Positions 47,744-61,600 are shown, counted from the stretch's first letter. The stretch: DNA of 64,000 bases from Marchantia polymorpha subsp. ruderalis (GCA_037833965.1 AP031353.1:5830501-5894500); one strand, 5' to 3'. Numbers and translations: made by a program. Notes: a model not told the origin generated them from the letters alone.

Positions 47744-47755
47744 TGATATCAAATC
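47744..47755 (+). promoter_or_regulatory. Gypsy primer-binding site, degenerate tRNA-iMet
   Basis: TGATATCAAATC begins one base after the LTR and matches TGGTATCAGAGC at 9 of 12 positions. Two of the three differences are G-to-A, consistent with decay by cytosine deamination on the other strand. Confidence 0.65.
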
Positions 47756-48356
47756 AACCTCGCTTTTTTCTTGAGTGTGGATTACCCCTTATGGAATAGC
47801 AAGTGAGTCATGATGGAGTGCAGATTTGAGAGTGTATAAAGGCTGGCAGAGGTCATTCATCTGCATGTAGAGAGAGGTGAAAGGGAAAAATTGTGGTTTT
47901 GCAGATATGAACGGTATTGACAGGAATCCAGTACCGCACTGGCCAATTCCTAACCTATTCGATATTCACCTTCGTTGCATGGAGAAACATCATTTTTGGA
48001 TCTACCTTGTGGCTTGTTGGGGTGCAGATTTTATGACTAGAGTGATGAAGTCGAGAGTGCCACTGATTCTTCCAATAGTTACCAATGGAAAGACTTTGGA
48101 TTGTACTATATACATTCTATACTGAATATTTCATGGATTTGAATCGCGAATCACCTGTCTCGGTTCAATTTAGCACTTATGTAGAGATTAGAACAGTATA
48201 TCGACAGAAGAGTATATGAAGAGATTTTCTTGTGAGGAATTATGGAGAGGAGTACTATAGAGCTGTGATAGAATCACCTGCACCTTGTGTGACTCATTTG
48301 TTGAGAGGTTACATAGTGATTTTATTCACTTTGTATTAGAGGGAGTGTGAGAAAGC
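47756..48356 (+). other. Gypsy leader region
   Basis: About 600 bp between primer site and gag. A short frame at 47877-48125 has no recognisable domain; I treat it as untranslated leader or decayed sequence. Confidence 0.4.
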
Positions 48357-50400
48357 ATGGGGACATCAATCGATGTGGGTGAGGATCTCAATGCAATCAT
48401 GGCGGAGATGAAGGAGTTGAGAAAAGCAATAGTAGATGGTCATACCAAGTAGCAATTTATGGAAGATAAAATCTTTACATTGGATAGTGAGAAAGTAGAG
48501 AGAGAGAGTTGGAGAGATGGAAGTTGAACCTCAAGTTCAAGCTTCCCAAGTTCAGCGAGAACCAACTCCTATTGATGCAGTAGAGGCAAATAGGAGACGT
48601 CTTCAAGAGATTGAAGATCAAGCAAATCTTTTGCTTCGAATGGAAAAATTCTGTAACGTGGAAGCTTACAAAGAGAGTAGAGCAATGGGAGTGTTAGAAG
48701 TATGGATTATGAGAATGAATATTTATTTATCTCATTTTTATGTTTCTGATTATATTGCATGAATGTTCATGAAATTTTATCTTATGGATAAGGCTCTCAC
48801 ATGGTACACAACATGGGAGAGAATGCTTTCAAAATGGGGTGCTACCATTTCGTGGAATGGAATGCATGAAGTACTTCTGCAACATTTTCAAGCGGTGGAT
48901 TCTCTTCAAACTGCAAGGATGAAGTTGTGGGATCTAAAGCAGAAAGGAGGTATTCATGAGTACATTGAAGAATTTTGTGATCTTCAAGTATTTATCATGA
49001 ATATGAGTGGAGCAGAAGCCTTGGACGTGTTCAAACGAGGCTTGAAGGATCGAATTCGAAAGGAGGTGATAGTAAGCAATCCATCTACTGTGAATGAAGC
49101 AATCGCAATTGCTCAACAAATTTCGGGTGCTTTTGGTGTCACACACGGTGAACCAGTAAGCAATTTTTGAAATCTATCTGGTCCAATACCGATGGAGTTG
49201 GGAAACCTTCGACGTAGAGAAGGTTTTGCACCAATCAGAGGACCACCACCAAGATTTGGAGGTGAGATTCGGCAACCAAGAGTTCTAAATTTGCAAGAAG
49301 GTTGTGTAAATAACGGAATGGTTCAAAGAGGAGCTAGAGTTCGTGACAATCGTCAATGCTATGCATGTGCACAAATGGGTCACATTGCCAAGTTTTGTCG
49401 AATTCGGCCGACAGTCCAAGGAAGACGGCCCATGCAGCGACGACCGTTCAACAACATGGAGGGGATAGAGTATGAAGAGGTGGAGGAAGAAGTTTTGGGA
49501 AACGAAGATCACCAGTAAACTTGCCTCGCGGCCTTAGTGGTTCTACAAAGCGAAGAAAAGGCGAGGTTGGAAGAAGGCAATGGTTGGAAGCTCATGGAAG
49601 GAGTAAGAAGCAAGCTCAACTCATTGTCACTGATGGTTTGATAGAAGCACACAAGGTGAGAGTTTTAATTGATCCTGGAGCAACTGAGAATATTCTATCA
49701 ATGAGTGTTGCCATGAAGTTAGGATTGATGTTGATGAAGGACGTAAGTGGTGAACATCGGTGGGAACATGTCACCTTGGATCTTGTATGTGAGTTACCAA
49801 GGACTTTGTTATGACATGATTCAATGGTGGTTTTTGTGGAAAAATTGAGCAAGATGATTTACATCAGGCCAACCACAAAAACAGTAACGGCTCCATAACT
49901 AGCTCAATTGTATCTAGATGCAGTTTTTGTGAATCATGGCTTAAGCAAAGTGTTAATCACGGATATATGTACTCACTTCACTAGTTTATTTTGGAAAACT
50001 TTGTTTAGTTTTTTCAAAACAAAACAAGCAATGTCAACGGCCTATCACCCTCAAACTGATGTACAAACGGAGAGGGCAAATAGAACCATAGAGGATATGC
50101 TACGAGCATTCACATTAGAAGATCAAGAAGAGTGGAACAACCTTTTGCCACTTGTGGAATTTGCATATAACAATTCTGTTAATGCATCCACAAAAGTATC
50201 TCCATTTTTTCTTATGTATGGAGCTCATCCTATAACTCCTTCAAGTTTGATGAGACTTCCCAAAGGAGACGAGTTTTTGATCAAAGTTGCATCAGTCAAC
50301 GAATTTGTGGAGCATATTCACCGAGGACTACATCAAGCCAAGGAGAAGTTGGTGATAGCTCAAAATTGGCAAAAGTAGCATGCTGATGTTCATTGTAGAG
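48357..50400 (+). pseudogene. Gypsy gag-pol with RT/RNase H deleted
   Basis: Ty3-gypsy polyprotein gene, inactive. ATG at 48357 opens a frame with early stops. Gag (retrotransposon gag domain) runs 48517-49170 and shows FYLMDKALTWYTTWERM and WDLKQKGGIHEYIEEFCDL. A zinc knuckle CYACAQMGHIAKFC (intact CX2CX4HX4C) lies near 49357-49398. An aspartic protease block reads LIDPGATENILSMSVAMKLG (about 49665-49725), with DPG in place of D(S/T)G. After about 49743 the sequence continues directly as integrase: HRWEHVTLDLVCELPRT, then HGLSKVLITD, FTSLFWKTLF and YHPQTDVQTERANRTIEDML (49908-50378). RT and RNase H, about 1.5 kb in a complete element, are missing. The order with IN after PR/RT identifies Gypsy rather than Copia. 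Confidence 0.88.
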
Positions 50401-50472
50401 AAGTGGTTTTTGAGGTTGGAGATAATGTTTGGTTATCTACAACGAATTTGTCTCTTGTATGAACACCAAAGT

Positions 50473-50501
50473 AGTTATGGAGCCGTTACTGTTTTTGTGG
50501 T
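50473..50501 (-). repeat. Inverted 29-bp filler copied from 49872-49900
   Basis: AGTTATGGAGCCGTTACTG and the following TTTTTGTGGT are the exact reverse complement of 49872-49900 in the integrase region. It lies exactly where the truncated 3' LTR begins (50501), so it is junction filler. Confidence 0.85.
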
Positions 50502-50603
50502 GAAAGCTATATAAGGGAGAGGAGAACCATTGTTGTTATCTCTCATCTTGAGAGTTTACGTTTTTATCTTCGAGTGAGCTTCTCTCCAAACCTTAGTGTT
50601 ACA
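50501..50603 (+). repeat. Gypsy 3' LTR fragment
   Basis: TGAAAGCTATATAAGGGAGA to GTTACA matches the last 103 bp of the 5' LTR (47640-47742) with a few substitutions. The first ~240 bp of the 3' LTR are gone. Confidence 0.88.
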
Positions 50604-50608
50604 GGCGC
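50604..50608. repeat. Right target-site duplication GGCGC
   Basis: Matches 47392-47396. Removing one copy and the Gypsy element restores continuity of the element E reading through the IHWA motif. Confidence 0.8.
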
Positions 50609-52377
50609 GCATCTTCTGGACTGCTACTTGGCAACACATTGGGCTAGTTCCAGGAGGATCAGCGAATTACTTGTCCCCGTTGTTGATTATTTCTATAGGG
50701 GTATGGGGTTGTTAACAGTTGAAGAGAGGCGAGAATTCCCGATGGAAACTCATGCGCAGGAAGGAGAGGCGGTTTATGAGTGCTAACGGGACAATACGGA
50801 TCCAGCGAACGAGCAGATTAGCTCGCATCCGCAGAGAATAGAACGATCCATGGGTAGACAGTAATCACAACCACGGAAGAGAAGGAGTACTCAAGAGGTC
50901 GCTATGTTTAAAAATCGTGTATGTCGGACAGCTCCCATCAAGTTGAGATCACCCAATTTTTGGGCTAGGTCGAAGATGAAAGCAAGGCGATTGATACTAG
51001 AAGCAAACAGCAGTTGGAAAGTAGGGCTTCTGCGTCGCAAGGGCGTTTCACTCTAGAAGCAGAGTTGAATATGGTGAGAGAGAAGTAAGCACTGGTGGAA
51101 AAGTACCTTCGGACTTCTGCGGTTAGCTCTACGGCCGTAATGTCAAGCCGGGCTACGAGGAAAGAGAAAAGTAAAGCTATCATGACAAAGGAAGTACCTC
51201 CGGTACGAGATAAGGTTTCTTCAGCGGATATTAGGATGAAGGCCCCTTTGGAGAGGCCAGTTGAAGTGTTGGCAGTATCATCAGACACTAAGGAAGACTC
51301 TATGGCCGTGGAGAAAGTTGCTGAGAGGGTTGTAGAAGATGTAGTATGAGAAGCGTTTGCACCAAAGAAGGTGGTGTCACCACGGACGTCCACCGGGACA
51401 GTCACATTGGAGCCGGGCAAAGATCTTTCGGCGGAAGAGACATAGTTGCAAGTACTAAGTGCCGTTGACGTTCTGTGTGGGTTGGTGCTTCCGCTTCTAC
51501 AGTATCTCAACCCCAAGCGTGGAAAGTATGCAGAAACTACCACCAACGAATCTTACGTGGAGCTAGTGCGTAATAGGATGCAGGCAAAGGTGGCAGCGAC
51601 TTCCGTAGCTGCAGCAAAGGAACGGCAGACCCAGGAGACAGAGGCGAAGTATGAGGTACTTCGGAAAAGATTGGTCGAGGAAGTCGAAAAGTGGAGGTAT
51701 TCGGAAAAGACATGTGAAGGTTTTCGTGAGGATATTGAGAATGTCAAGTGTGTGACAGTAGATCTCCGGAGGCTGGAGGCATCTCGGATCGCCTATAACG
51801 CCAAATCGCGAAGGTTTGATGAATTGACGGTAGCATCGGAGAAGAAGGAACATGAGCATGCAGCAGAGCTGGCAGAGAAGATGAAAGATCAGGCAGAGTG
51901 TGAAGCAGCTAGGATCTCGGACTTGGAATTGATAGAAAAGCTGGAGTCTCAATGCAGTGAGTTGAGATCTCAACGGACGCAAGCCGAGGAGCAGTTATGT
52001 GATATAGAGATGAGATTGTCGCAGGCAAAGAGAAGAACCGACAGCTAGCAGAGCAGACGAATGACGCCTTGACTGTGAGGGTGAACCAGTGTCTGCGAGG
52101 GTTTTTATTATGGCACGTCGAGACGCATAAATGGTTGCAGTTACGAGATCTTGAGCGCCGTGCGACTACAATGATAGCGAGTAGTGTTAGTGGGCAGCGC
52201 CGGTTAGCCCAGAAGTTAAAAGCATTTCTTACAAGTTTGCGCGACGTGGTGTTGAACTTGGAGTTGGAACTAGCGGCTGTTTTGCAAAGGTTAGGTTTAG
52301 ATTGGAATTTGGACGAGAAAGCAACCGTCGACTCCGCGGATGTAGGACCTATTTGGAGCTCGCATCAGAGCGAGTGA
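50609..52377 (+). pseudogene. Coiled-coil ORF element E, C-terminal part
   Basis: Continues E after the Gypsy insertion: an RIFW-like start, then a frame with FYRGMGLLTVEERREFP (about 50690-50740) that opens the linker; a Ser/Lys-rich linker (51095-51349); a long coiled-coil frame 51446-52048 (about 200 residues) with LLQYLNPKRGKYA, SYVELVRNRMQAK, KRLVEEVEKWR and SDLELIEKLESQCSELRSQR; then the C-terminal module at 52069-52377 with VRVNQCLRGFLLWHVETHK and FLTSLRDVVLNLELELAAVL ending at a TGA/TAG cluster. The order equals D and F. Frames are cleaner than in C. Function unknown; heptads suggest oligomerisation. Confidence 0.65.
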
Positions 52378-52384
52378 TAGCTCA

Positions 52385-52921
52385 GAGTTAGTTAGGAATA
52401 AAAGAGTTTCAAGGCATTGGCCTTGGGAGAGTATTCTCAAATTTAGTTTTTTCAGTTTTGAAGTATGCATTCTCCGCGCGTCTTTGTGGTGAGTATTTAA
52501 TCATTGTGCGAGAGGTACTTTGGTTTGTCGAAGATACCACATCTGAGGTAGTAGCCCAATTCGAATGTTCTGAGTAGTAATTGGCTAGGTCAGGATTTAA
52601 GCAATTTTGTAATTGGTAACTACGTGCAGATCTTGAGTGTACTCTTTGGGAATTTTCACCCCTGAATACTAAGACAAGGTCGCGATCGACCTCTGTGATA
52701 CTACATTTGAGAATTTCAGGAGTGATGTGTGTATTACCTTGCATTGTGTGTTCTTTGAGTTGAACATCTGCAGTACTTCTGGGAGTGACAGTAGCCTGAG
52801 AATTCAAACACTTCAATAGACTATTAAATACGTGACACTTGATACTCTTTGTGTTGTTTCTGTACTCCTGGTATCGGATTTTTACCATTATGCTCCATTT
52901 TGATATTACTCTGTCATTACA
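52385..52921 (+). repeat. L unit of element E
   Basis: Same orientation as E. Ordered blocks are GGAATAAAAGAG, the stem-loop at 52409, TTCTCCGCGCGTC, TTTCAGGAGTGATGTG, CTGAGAATTCAAACAC, ACGTGACACTTGATACTC, TTTTTACCATTATGCTCC and the terminal TGTCATTACA at 52921. The same terminal decamer ends the D copy. Confidence 0.65.
52409..52426 (+). other. Conserved 3' stem-loop, E copy
   Basis: TCAAGGC/GCCTTGG: six Watson-Crick pairs plus one T-G pair, loop ATTG, 8 bases after AATAAA-like AATAAAA. Confidence 0.55.
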
Positions 52922-55900
52922 ATAATGCATCACATGCTGAATTTTGGATCACAATTGAAAAAAAAAAGATTTTGATGAATAAAATTCCATAATTTTTTAT
53001 TTTAAATTTATGCTTGAAGAAATTGAAAATTGATAATAAAAGTTAAATTTTTATTTAATTTTAATAAAATGTAAAACATAGGCAAAGTCAGTGCAAAGCA
53101 CTAAATTGATTGATTTGAAAAATTATTTTGAAATTATTAAAATTGAACTGGTGACGTGAAGATTTTGAGTTAGCTCAAAAAAATTATTTTTTAACTCAAT
53201 AATTCATTTTTAAACCTAAATTTTAAATTAATCATGCAAAGTTCAACCCTAAATATAAATATTTTAGAGTGTTATAGACTAAAGTATCTACATGTGACAA
53301 ATCATTTTACAATCGTTTTTAAATTTGATCTACAAAAAATTTTTGAAACTTCAATTGGATAAATAGAGAAGTAAAAAAGATTGAAAAAATATTTATATAA
53401 CCTTTTTTACTATCAAATTTATACGATTAGATTGAAAAATTGTATTAAGATATAGCATTACTTACTTTATGAAAATTGCATATGAATTTGATCTATTATG
53501 AAAAAAAATTTTAAAAAAATTTTCATTTATTATAAAGATTATGATTTTTAATGTCAAATACTTATTTATTTAAAATTTAAAACTGAATAAATTTTAAATA
53601 CTAGAAAAGTTCTTGTGATAATTTTCTTATACAACAACTTGAATTTCAATTTTTCAGTTTAATTCACTGAAATCTTGATTTGAGAGGTTGTGGAAGTAAA
53701 GAACTGTTGACTATAATGAATAAAAGGTATGACATTTCATTATTTATTTTAAATAAGCCTTAAATATTCTGCAGTTTTTTGAAATAAGCCAATTTTTTTG
53801 ATTTTTTGTTCTTATATAAAAATTTTGATTGATATTTTCATAAAAAAAATATGATATAATAAAAAATATGATAGAATATGATACGTCAATTTTTTAATGT
53901 TTGAAGTTAAATTGAATTTTTATGCAGATCAAGTTTATGTGATTTAAAAAATTTTGAAATTTTAAACTTACATTGATTATTGTTGCTATTCTAAGCTATA
54001 TATGAATATTTAAAATTACTAATTTTTATTAAAATTTTGCAATGTTTTGATTGCAAATTTTACTTTTAATGTTTTATCATCATGCTTAGTGATTCAAGAT
54101 AAAAAAAATTAATAGAAAATAAAAATAAAAAATGGCATATTTTAAATTTATTGCAGATGAAACTAAAAATTATTAAAAAAAACTAGAAAAAATTTGGTAT
54201 TAATTCAAATAATTCATTTATGATGAAACATACAATATAACATGACACATCTTATTTTTTGGATATTAATAGAAAAAGTATGTAATGAAACAGATGTATC
54301 AGATGAACTATGTGCACATAAAAGCATAAGATTTGGTTGGAAACTAATAAACATACACATATAATTAAAAAAACACATTTTGGGAACAGAAAATTGGTAA
54401 AATTTGTTGCAACTGATAATTCAAAATGTTGATGTTATGCAATTTTATCTAATAAAATTTCACAATGCCAAGTTAAAGTCACAATTAATATACGTCATTG
54501 CACAAAAAAACATTACAATATACATCATCTTCTGGTCTCTTGAGATGAACATGGTGATTTGAGCCAAGAAAGTTAAATTTAAATGACAACAATCAAATTA
54601 CTAAACCTTAATAGGGTTCTTATGGGCTTTGATATGTTTATTAGTCTACAAATGATTGAAGTTTCTTGATTAAAAAAAAGTTACATATCATTCACACTTA
54701 TTATTGCTTCAGACAATATGTGTATGTGGCATATTTTTTATCTTGCAATGTATCATAAATCAAATCTTGTTGAAGCATTTGTTACATACATTCATAAATT
54801 GAAGACTATTCTTTGATTAGCATTGATTTTATCAAATGTATGCATGTGCCAAAATAAAAAATTCAAATTAAACAAAAATAGTTATATTTTAATATATTTA
54901 AGTTATGATAGTATATTTTAATATTTTCTCTTATATAAGAAAAAATAACTTAAAATATTTTTTTTCTTATTTTAAGTTCAATAATCTATATACGCATTTA
55001 TGCATTGATTGAGTGCTTTGAAATTCAAAAGAATCACTCCATCAAAACTTCATTAAAATGATAAAGAAAAATGAGTTAATAACTCAATTGCAATGTGATT
55101 TGTAATTGTGTAAAAGTTCAACATAATTTAATACAATGTAGCAAATTTCATATTTATTAAAAAAAACAATATATTTTTTAATAAACTTTTTTGTCAAGAC
55201 ATAAACTTGAAGTTAAATTGAAACACAAAAATCTATCTTTGCTCAAGATTATAATTTAAAAAAAATTATTGAAAACAAAAATTGTAAATAATTTAATATT
55301 AGATATAGAATGAAAAATCTAATTTGTCTTATGTTAAATGCAAGTGATAAAATATAAATTTCAAATACTATCTTTTGCAATTATATAAAAATAAATATAT
55401 AACTTAAATATAATTTCATCTTTAAGTTGAATATATTAATGTTGTTCTTAATTTTGAGTTACTTTGCATCAAATATCTTAAACCAAACATCAAGTTGCAA
55501 CAACAAATGACAATATGAAATCATATATACAAAAAATATACATTTAAATTCACTTTGCAAAGCTTATGAAAAGTTTGATATAATTTGAAAATTTATAATT
55601 GCAAAGATTACAATTTTGATAGCAAGAAAAAAAACTTTTCAACCACAAAAGTTGGAATGGATTTCAAATAAATTTATCATGTATTATCATAAATATCAAC
55701 ATATAAATTTACCGTGTGTTGCTATTAAGTTAGAATATTTGCAATAATATTGAAATTTCAAACCAGATAAAATTAATTTCTTTAGAGAAATATTTTCAAA
55801 ATAAATATCGAAAATATATATGATATTTTTCCTCCTATAAACAATTTCAACTGCTTGATTTTAAATTGAAACTGAAAATATATGAAATTAAATTATCAAT

Positions 55901-58900
55901 CGCAAAACAAAAAAATTATTATTCATGTGCTATATTTTAATAAAAAAGTTTGAAATTAAAATATTGATGAATATTTAAGTGATTTTATTGAGAATTGTTT
56001 TATCACATAAATTTGAAATTGTCAAATCTAAAATACAAATAAATATCATTAAATTTTTGATTTTGTTGAATTTTTATATGGATTGTGTGAATTGCATAAA
56101 AAACAATAAAATAATATATTTTAATATTATTAAAATTTTAATTGTAAACAAGCTAAAATTTTTAAGAGCTTCCGTTATTTTTGTATTATTTTTATAAATT
56201 CATTTTTTCAATCAATACGCATTTTCCGAAAAAATGTATTCTCTTTTTTATTAAAATTAACTTTTTTGATAATCTTAATTTTTATTTCTCATTATGAAAA
56301 TTTTGAAAACATGTTTCTTTATTTAAATTATTATTTTTTGAAGAAAAATTTCACATTGTTGGTAGTTTGCTATAATTTATATACACATTTTTTCTTACGT
56401 TAAATACATATAAAATCTGTGAGATCCTAAATGCAAGACAAAAATATATACGAATTGAATTTTCGTTCTTTTTTTACAATTAAAAGCTTTTGTAGAAATA
56501 TTTCTTTTTTTTATAAACATATCAAAATAATAGATGATTGTAAAAAATTTTGATTATGCCAATAAAATTTAAATTGATTAAATATATTATATATATTGAT
56601 TTTATAGATATTGCATCAACAATTTTAAAAATAACATGTGATATAGAATATTCAAATATTGTTTGTTTGTTAATTCAAATTGCTTCACGTTGTTCCAACT
56701 TAGGTTTTTTTTCTCATCAAATTTCAATCTTTTGAAGAAGTATCATAGTCAAATCAATGAAATCAAAAAGCCTTTGCTTTTTTATAACTTATATCATAAA
56801 ATTTGGGATGAATCAATATCACCTTTGACAAATAGGCATGTGGTCTTTTTTTTTGCTTTAAGACTGTAAAATCAAGTTAATTGGAATAATTGGTTGTAAT
56901 TAAATAGCACAACTAACCTATATATATATATATATATATATATATGATAAAAATTTTTTAAATCCATGGATTTTTTTGTGATGACTTATTCCGATTATTT
57001 TTACAAGCAATTTTACGTCATACAGATATTTTATTTGATCTTCAAGTATGATTGTCCGGCGTTGTTAATGTTGGAAATTACATTAGATTTTAGTTTAATT
57101 CATAATTTTAAAAAATATGTAAGTGCATCAAACTCAAAGAATTAACCTGAAATATGCATATTCACAAGTTGATACTAAATTTGCATTTTTCATCATTATT
57201 AGCTATGTCAACAAAACACATTGGACTTTTCAAAAAACACTTAAAATGTCATTTAATTTTTTTGCAATCTCATCTATACATTAATACTCTAATTAGTTTC
57301 ACAAACTAGGATGAAAGTAATTTGAATTAAGTCAAAATTTTAGCTAAGTACTTATAATCTTTCCCTTAATTTATGCCTTGAAGACCATATAGTCCTTTTG
57401 CAAAAAATTCAAAAACTAATTATAACATAGATCTTTAAACTAATCATAGTCAAAATCGTAGTCAAAAAAATTATAGAGTATTTATATATATATAATACAA
57501 ATTACATTCTTATATATGTATGCTTCTCATGTAGATGTCGCAAAGTAGCGCCTTAAACTTTTCAATAAAACAATTTTCATCAATGCATGCTAGATCTGAT
57601 ATGTACATGTTAACCTTGAGCATAGCTAGATCATTATTAAATCTTGTGCATACTATCACATACATGAGACTTTTCACCGCTTAGTCATATGAAATTCATA
57701 ATTTATTTTTCAATTACATGAATTGGAAATCAAGTTGCAAAAAATTTGAGTTGAGTTGCACAAAAAATTCATTCTCAATGAATGTTAAAATTATTAAACA
57801 AATGTTGAAAACACTTGTCTTGACTTAATTGTTTTATGGAAATCCAATGAATAACCATATTCCATATCTTGTTGGATAGACCCAAATTCATCATCTTACA
57901 TTCATACTTCAAATGATTTTTGTATTTGTTGATGTTGCATTTGTTAATTGTTTTTCAAAATAAGCATTTCACTCATGTTAAATATACAACAATGAAATTA
58001 AAGATATTATTCATTATATTTTTACGTCTATACATGAATAACTTATGATTTGTAAAAATTGTTATGTATTCATTTACATATGATAGGAGTTTTTTTTCAA
58101 TCCACATAAGAATTTCAAGAATCTATACCCTTTTTTTTATTAAACATTGCAAAAAACTCACATACTAGTCAAATTGTAACATATTTTGATTTATCTCAGA
58201 AAATTTTATTGTTGTACATATTTTACAAAACTGTCAAACTTCTAGGCAACAACTTAATTTGGAATTTTTTTCCTAGTTATCTCCTTGATTATGCTTCAGC
58301 TTGTATATCATTCTTTGAAGCAGATTTAATTCAGGCTTATGTACAGAATTTTGAGCTTTACTTTAATGACAAAGTTGTTATACTTCCAAGATCAACTCAC
58401 TATAGTTAGCATCTTCAATCTCAATATCACAGTCTTTACAAATGGATGAATAAATACATATTCATATCCTTGTATGAGCTCTATTTACGTAATTTGATCA
58501 TTTACTTATAATCATTTCTTGTTGATTTTTATCACTTTTTGAAGTTAATTAAGATTCACCAACAATAACTTGCGCTTTCAATTTTTGTTCTTCATACATT
58601 CGTTCCATCAAAATGTTTACTTTTGTCACATCTTTAAATCTCCAAAGTTCAATTTTATCTTGAACAACATTTAGTACTGAAGAATTGTTCTTGTCACTAT
58701 GTACAGGAAGTATGAAATACTAATTAGCTTGAACCAAGTTTCTTGAGCTAACTATTTTGTCATTTATCGATCAAAAGAGCTTATTCTAGCTCTTAGTGTC
58801 GCATATGATTTTCAAAAATCATATGTGAATAAAGACTGAAGTGTTTATATCAACATAGATCAAAGCCATGAATCATGTATTTTCTTTTGTCTACTATGCA

Positions 58901-61600
58901 TGTGCAATTTTTCTATGTGAGTATCTTTCTGCTGCATTTGATGTTTAATGTTGTGGCTGCTTTAAGGTATTATTATAGAACTTGAATCAACAAGAGCATG
59001 AGCAAACTTTCATATTCTATTATGTTTCTTAAGCTTAATCATGCATTTTATCTTCTTTGATCATACTAATCTTTTTTACCACAAATATGAAATATCATGT
59101 TGTTATAATTTATATTTTTTCATATTTACTATTTACATATGATGATGTTATTTTTTTATGCAAAAAAAAATCATCTAATATTATGTTGATTTTTAAAAAT
59201 GTAAAAAAATATTGCCATTAGAAATCATTGTAATTTGTATATCATGTGAGTATGAAAATTCATTGTGCAATGAAAAAACATACATGACTGTCACATTAAA
59301 CATCACAATATACATAGATTAATACATGAACACAAGTGTCTTATAGTTAATCTATCCAATCTCAAAATTGTGCATCAAGACATGAGGATAATCAATATCC
59401 CATAAACCATCAGATTACAGAAAAGCTAATCCGTCTTTTTTGCATCACCAGTATGAGAATCCTGCACTAGCTATTTTCCATTATAGCCGAAATCTGTAAG
59501 TCTCAACTTGTAAAACTAAAACCTTTTGAGCTCTAATTCAAACTCAAATACCTGAGCCCTACAGTTGCTAACAACATTATTAGCCTTGACGGCTCATCTA
59601 ATGCAAATGGAGTCAATTTCACAATCGACTCTAACTATTTAGTTTGATCCTACACTAAGCAAACTACAACATAAATTGTGGCATATTGTATAGAAAGGTG
59701 GTTGAGATGTGCTGCAATGAATGAGGGTTAAAATAAATCTAAACTTGTTCTAAATGGAGCAAGTTATAAATATGATAACAGATGTGACGATTATCAGTCT
59801 TATACTTAATAAAATCTGTAAAGTGCTGTATATATATAACATATGTAAATGCAGCAATCGACGATTCTAATTATGTATGTAAACACAACGACATTTTGTT
59901 GTGTTAATTTAAGTTACATGTATCACTATATGCATACTTTGACATGTTCATGAGGGTTTGCAAGAAACTATCATATCATACTAAGGTACGAAGTGTATTA
60001 ATATTGTTAACATATTGTGTAGAATTTTTTTGGGTTATATTTTTTTTGGTAAAAGAGATTATGTTGCATTTCTGGTTGCAGCTAAAAAATTTACTTTGAT
60101 GTGAAAAGGCTCAGAAAGTAATTCATATCTAATGTTGAATTCGATCAATATATTTTTTTCTAAATTTAATATTATTAAATCAAATCAAAAATAGAAAATT
60201 TTTTTTAATAGTGAATACTATTTGCATGTCTAAAAATTACTTTGAAAATTTCAAGATATCAGTACATGATAATGATGTAAAAATAATCATATTTATTTTA
60301 TATCAAAAAAGGACTGAAAAATTTTTCACCTATTTCTGTTATTATTTTAATTTATTTCATTTGAATTTTTTCTTTTGATTGATTTTCACATGACAAATTT
60401 CCCAAATATTTCTCTAAAGTACATATCGTCTGACAGTAGGCAATTTTATTTGATAAAATTATATGTTGTTAGTGCTAATATAACTGACGTTAAGAATTTT
60501 TTAAATCATCGATTGTTGAAAATATCGCAAACAATATTTCGAAATTCAGCCATATTATAAATCGAATAAAATCTAATGCACATCATCTTACATTAATTAT
60601 TTTGAAGAATGACTTGATTGAAAAAATCAGTATACTTGAAAATAAAACATTTTGTTTCAGAATTCCAAGTAACATTCATATTTCAATATTATATCACATA
60701 TATTTTAGGTCAAATTCTTAAGATATGATATGAAATAAATGACACATCGTCTTACTTGTTGATAAAAGAAACGAATAGGTGCGCGTAGCGCAATTATCGG
60801 GCTGTACTATCACCCCAATATGGTACACAAAGTAACATTTAATAAAAAAGGCTGTCCAGTCACTCCCGAGAGTAGAGTAAATATAAAGAAAACGTGAAAT
60901 TTCTTGAATGTAATAACTTTAAGTAAGTTGAAATGAAAATATTTTTTTGACAAATATGTAATCCCTGTAATGTGATTTATGAATCTTTTCTTTAGAATAG
61001 TAAATAAGTAGTAATTTCATAGACTATATTTTCCATTCCGTTTTTTAAATGACTTTCGTGATTTTTTTCATAATAGCTTTAATTATCTTACACATAGGCC
61101 AACATGGCGTGGAAATCATTAGCTTTTGCAATGCTCATATATCTTTGAGATTTTTAAGACACTGACGAACTTCACATACATTTCACATTTCTAGTACTAT
61201 TCTTAAATAATTAGTCATTCCAGTTTTTTATAATTGACCTATTTTAGTCAAATTTGAACTAGCTTTCAACAAAGCTTGTTATAAATTAACAAATCTTGTT
61301 GCTATTCCTTAAAATGTATACATTTCTACTTTATTCTATTGATGAAATAGAATTGGAAGATCGAAACTAAAATTTCACTGAGATTATCTTCGACACAATA
61401 AAAAAATTTCTAAGTTTCAAATATCCTCAGAAAGACAACTTTTTTTGGACTTTTCTAATATGAGATTTTATCAAGCGCACTGTGATCCTTTGGATAGTAA
61501 CAGTGGGACTGATCTGTTGAAATTACTCTAGATGCTACAACGAATCATTCTTTACGGTACACTCCAAATGCTTAGTGTTAAGCTATGAATGATTTTCTTC
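52922..61600. other. Very AT-rich region, no gene recognised
   Basis: About 8.7 kb of strongly A+T-rich DNA with homopolymer runs. Frames at 55979-56197, 56550-56869 and 58209-58409 are Ile/Lys/Asn/Phe-rich translations of AT-rich sequence, not credible genes. Around 58480-58720 there are loose similarities to the linker region of Copia-3 (43540-43870), such as CAACAATAA...TTTTTG(C/T)TCTTCA and TTGTTCTTGT, so part may be an older minus-strand Copia. No tRNA or structured RNA seen. Confidence 0.45.
56919..56945. repeat. (TA)13 microsatellite
   Basis: A pure TA run of 27 bp in AT-rich DNA. Confidence 0.95.

Noticed and set aside
57500..58720. Possible fourth Copia relic on the minus strand
   Set aside because: Only short DNA similarities to the Copia-3 linker; no RT, IN or RNase H motif is legible, so it is mentioned but not called.
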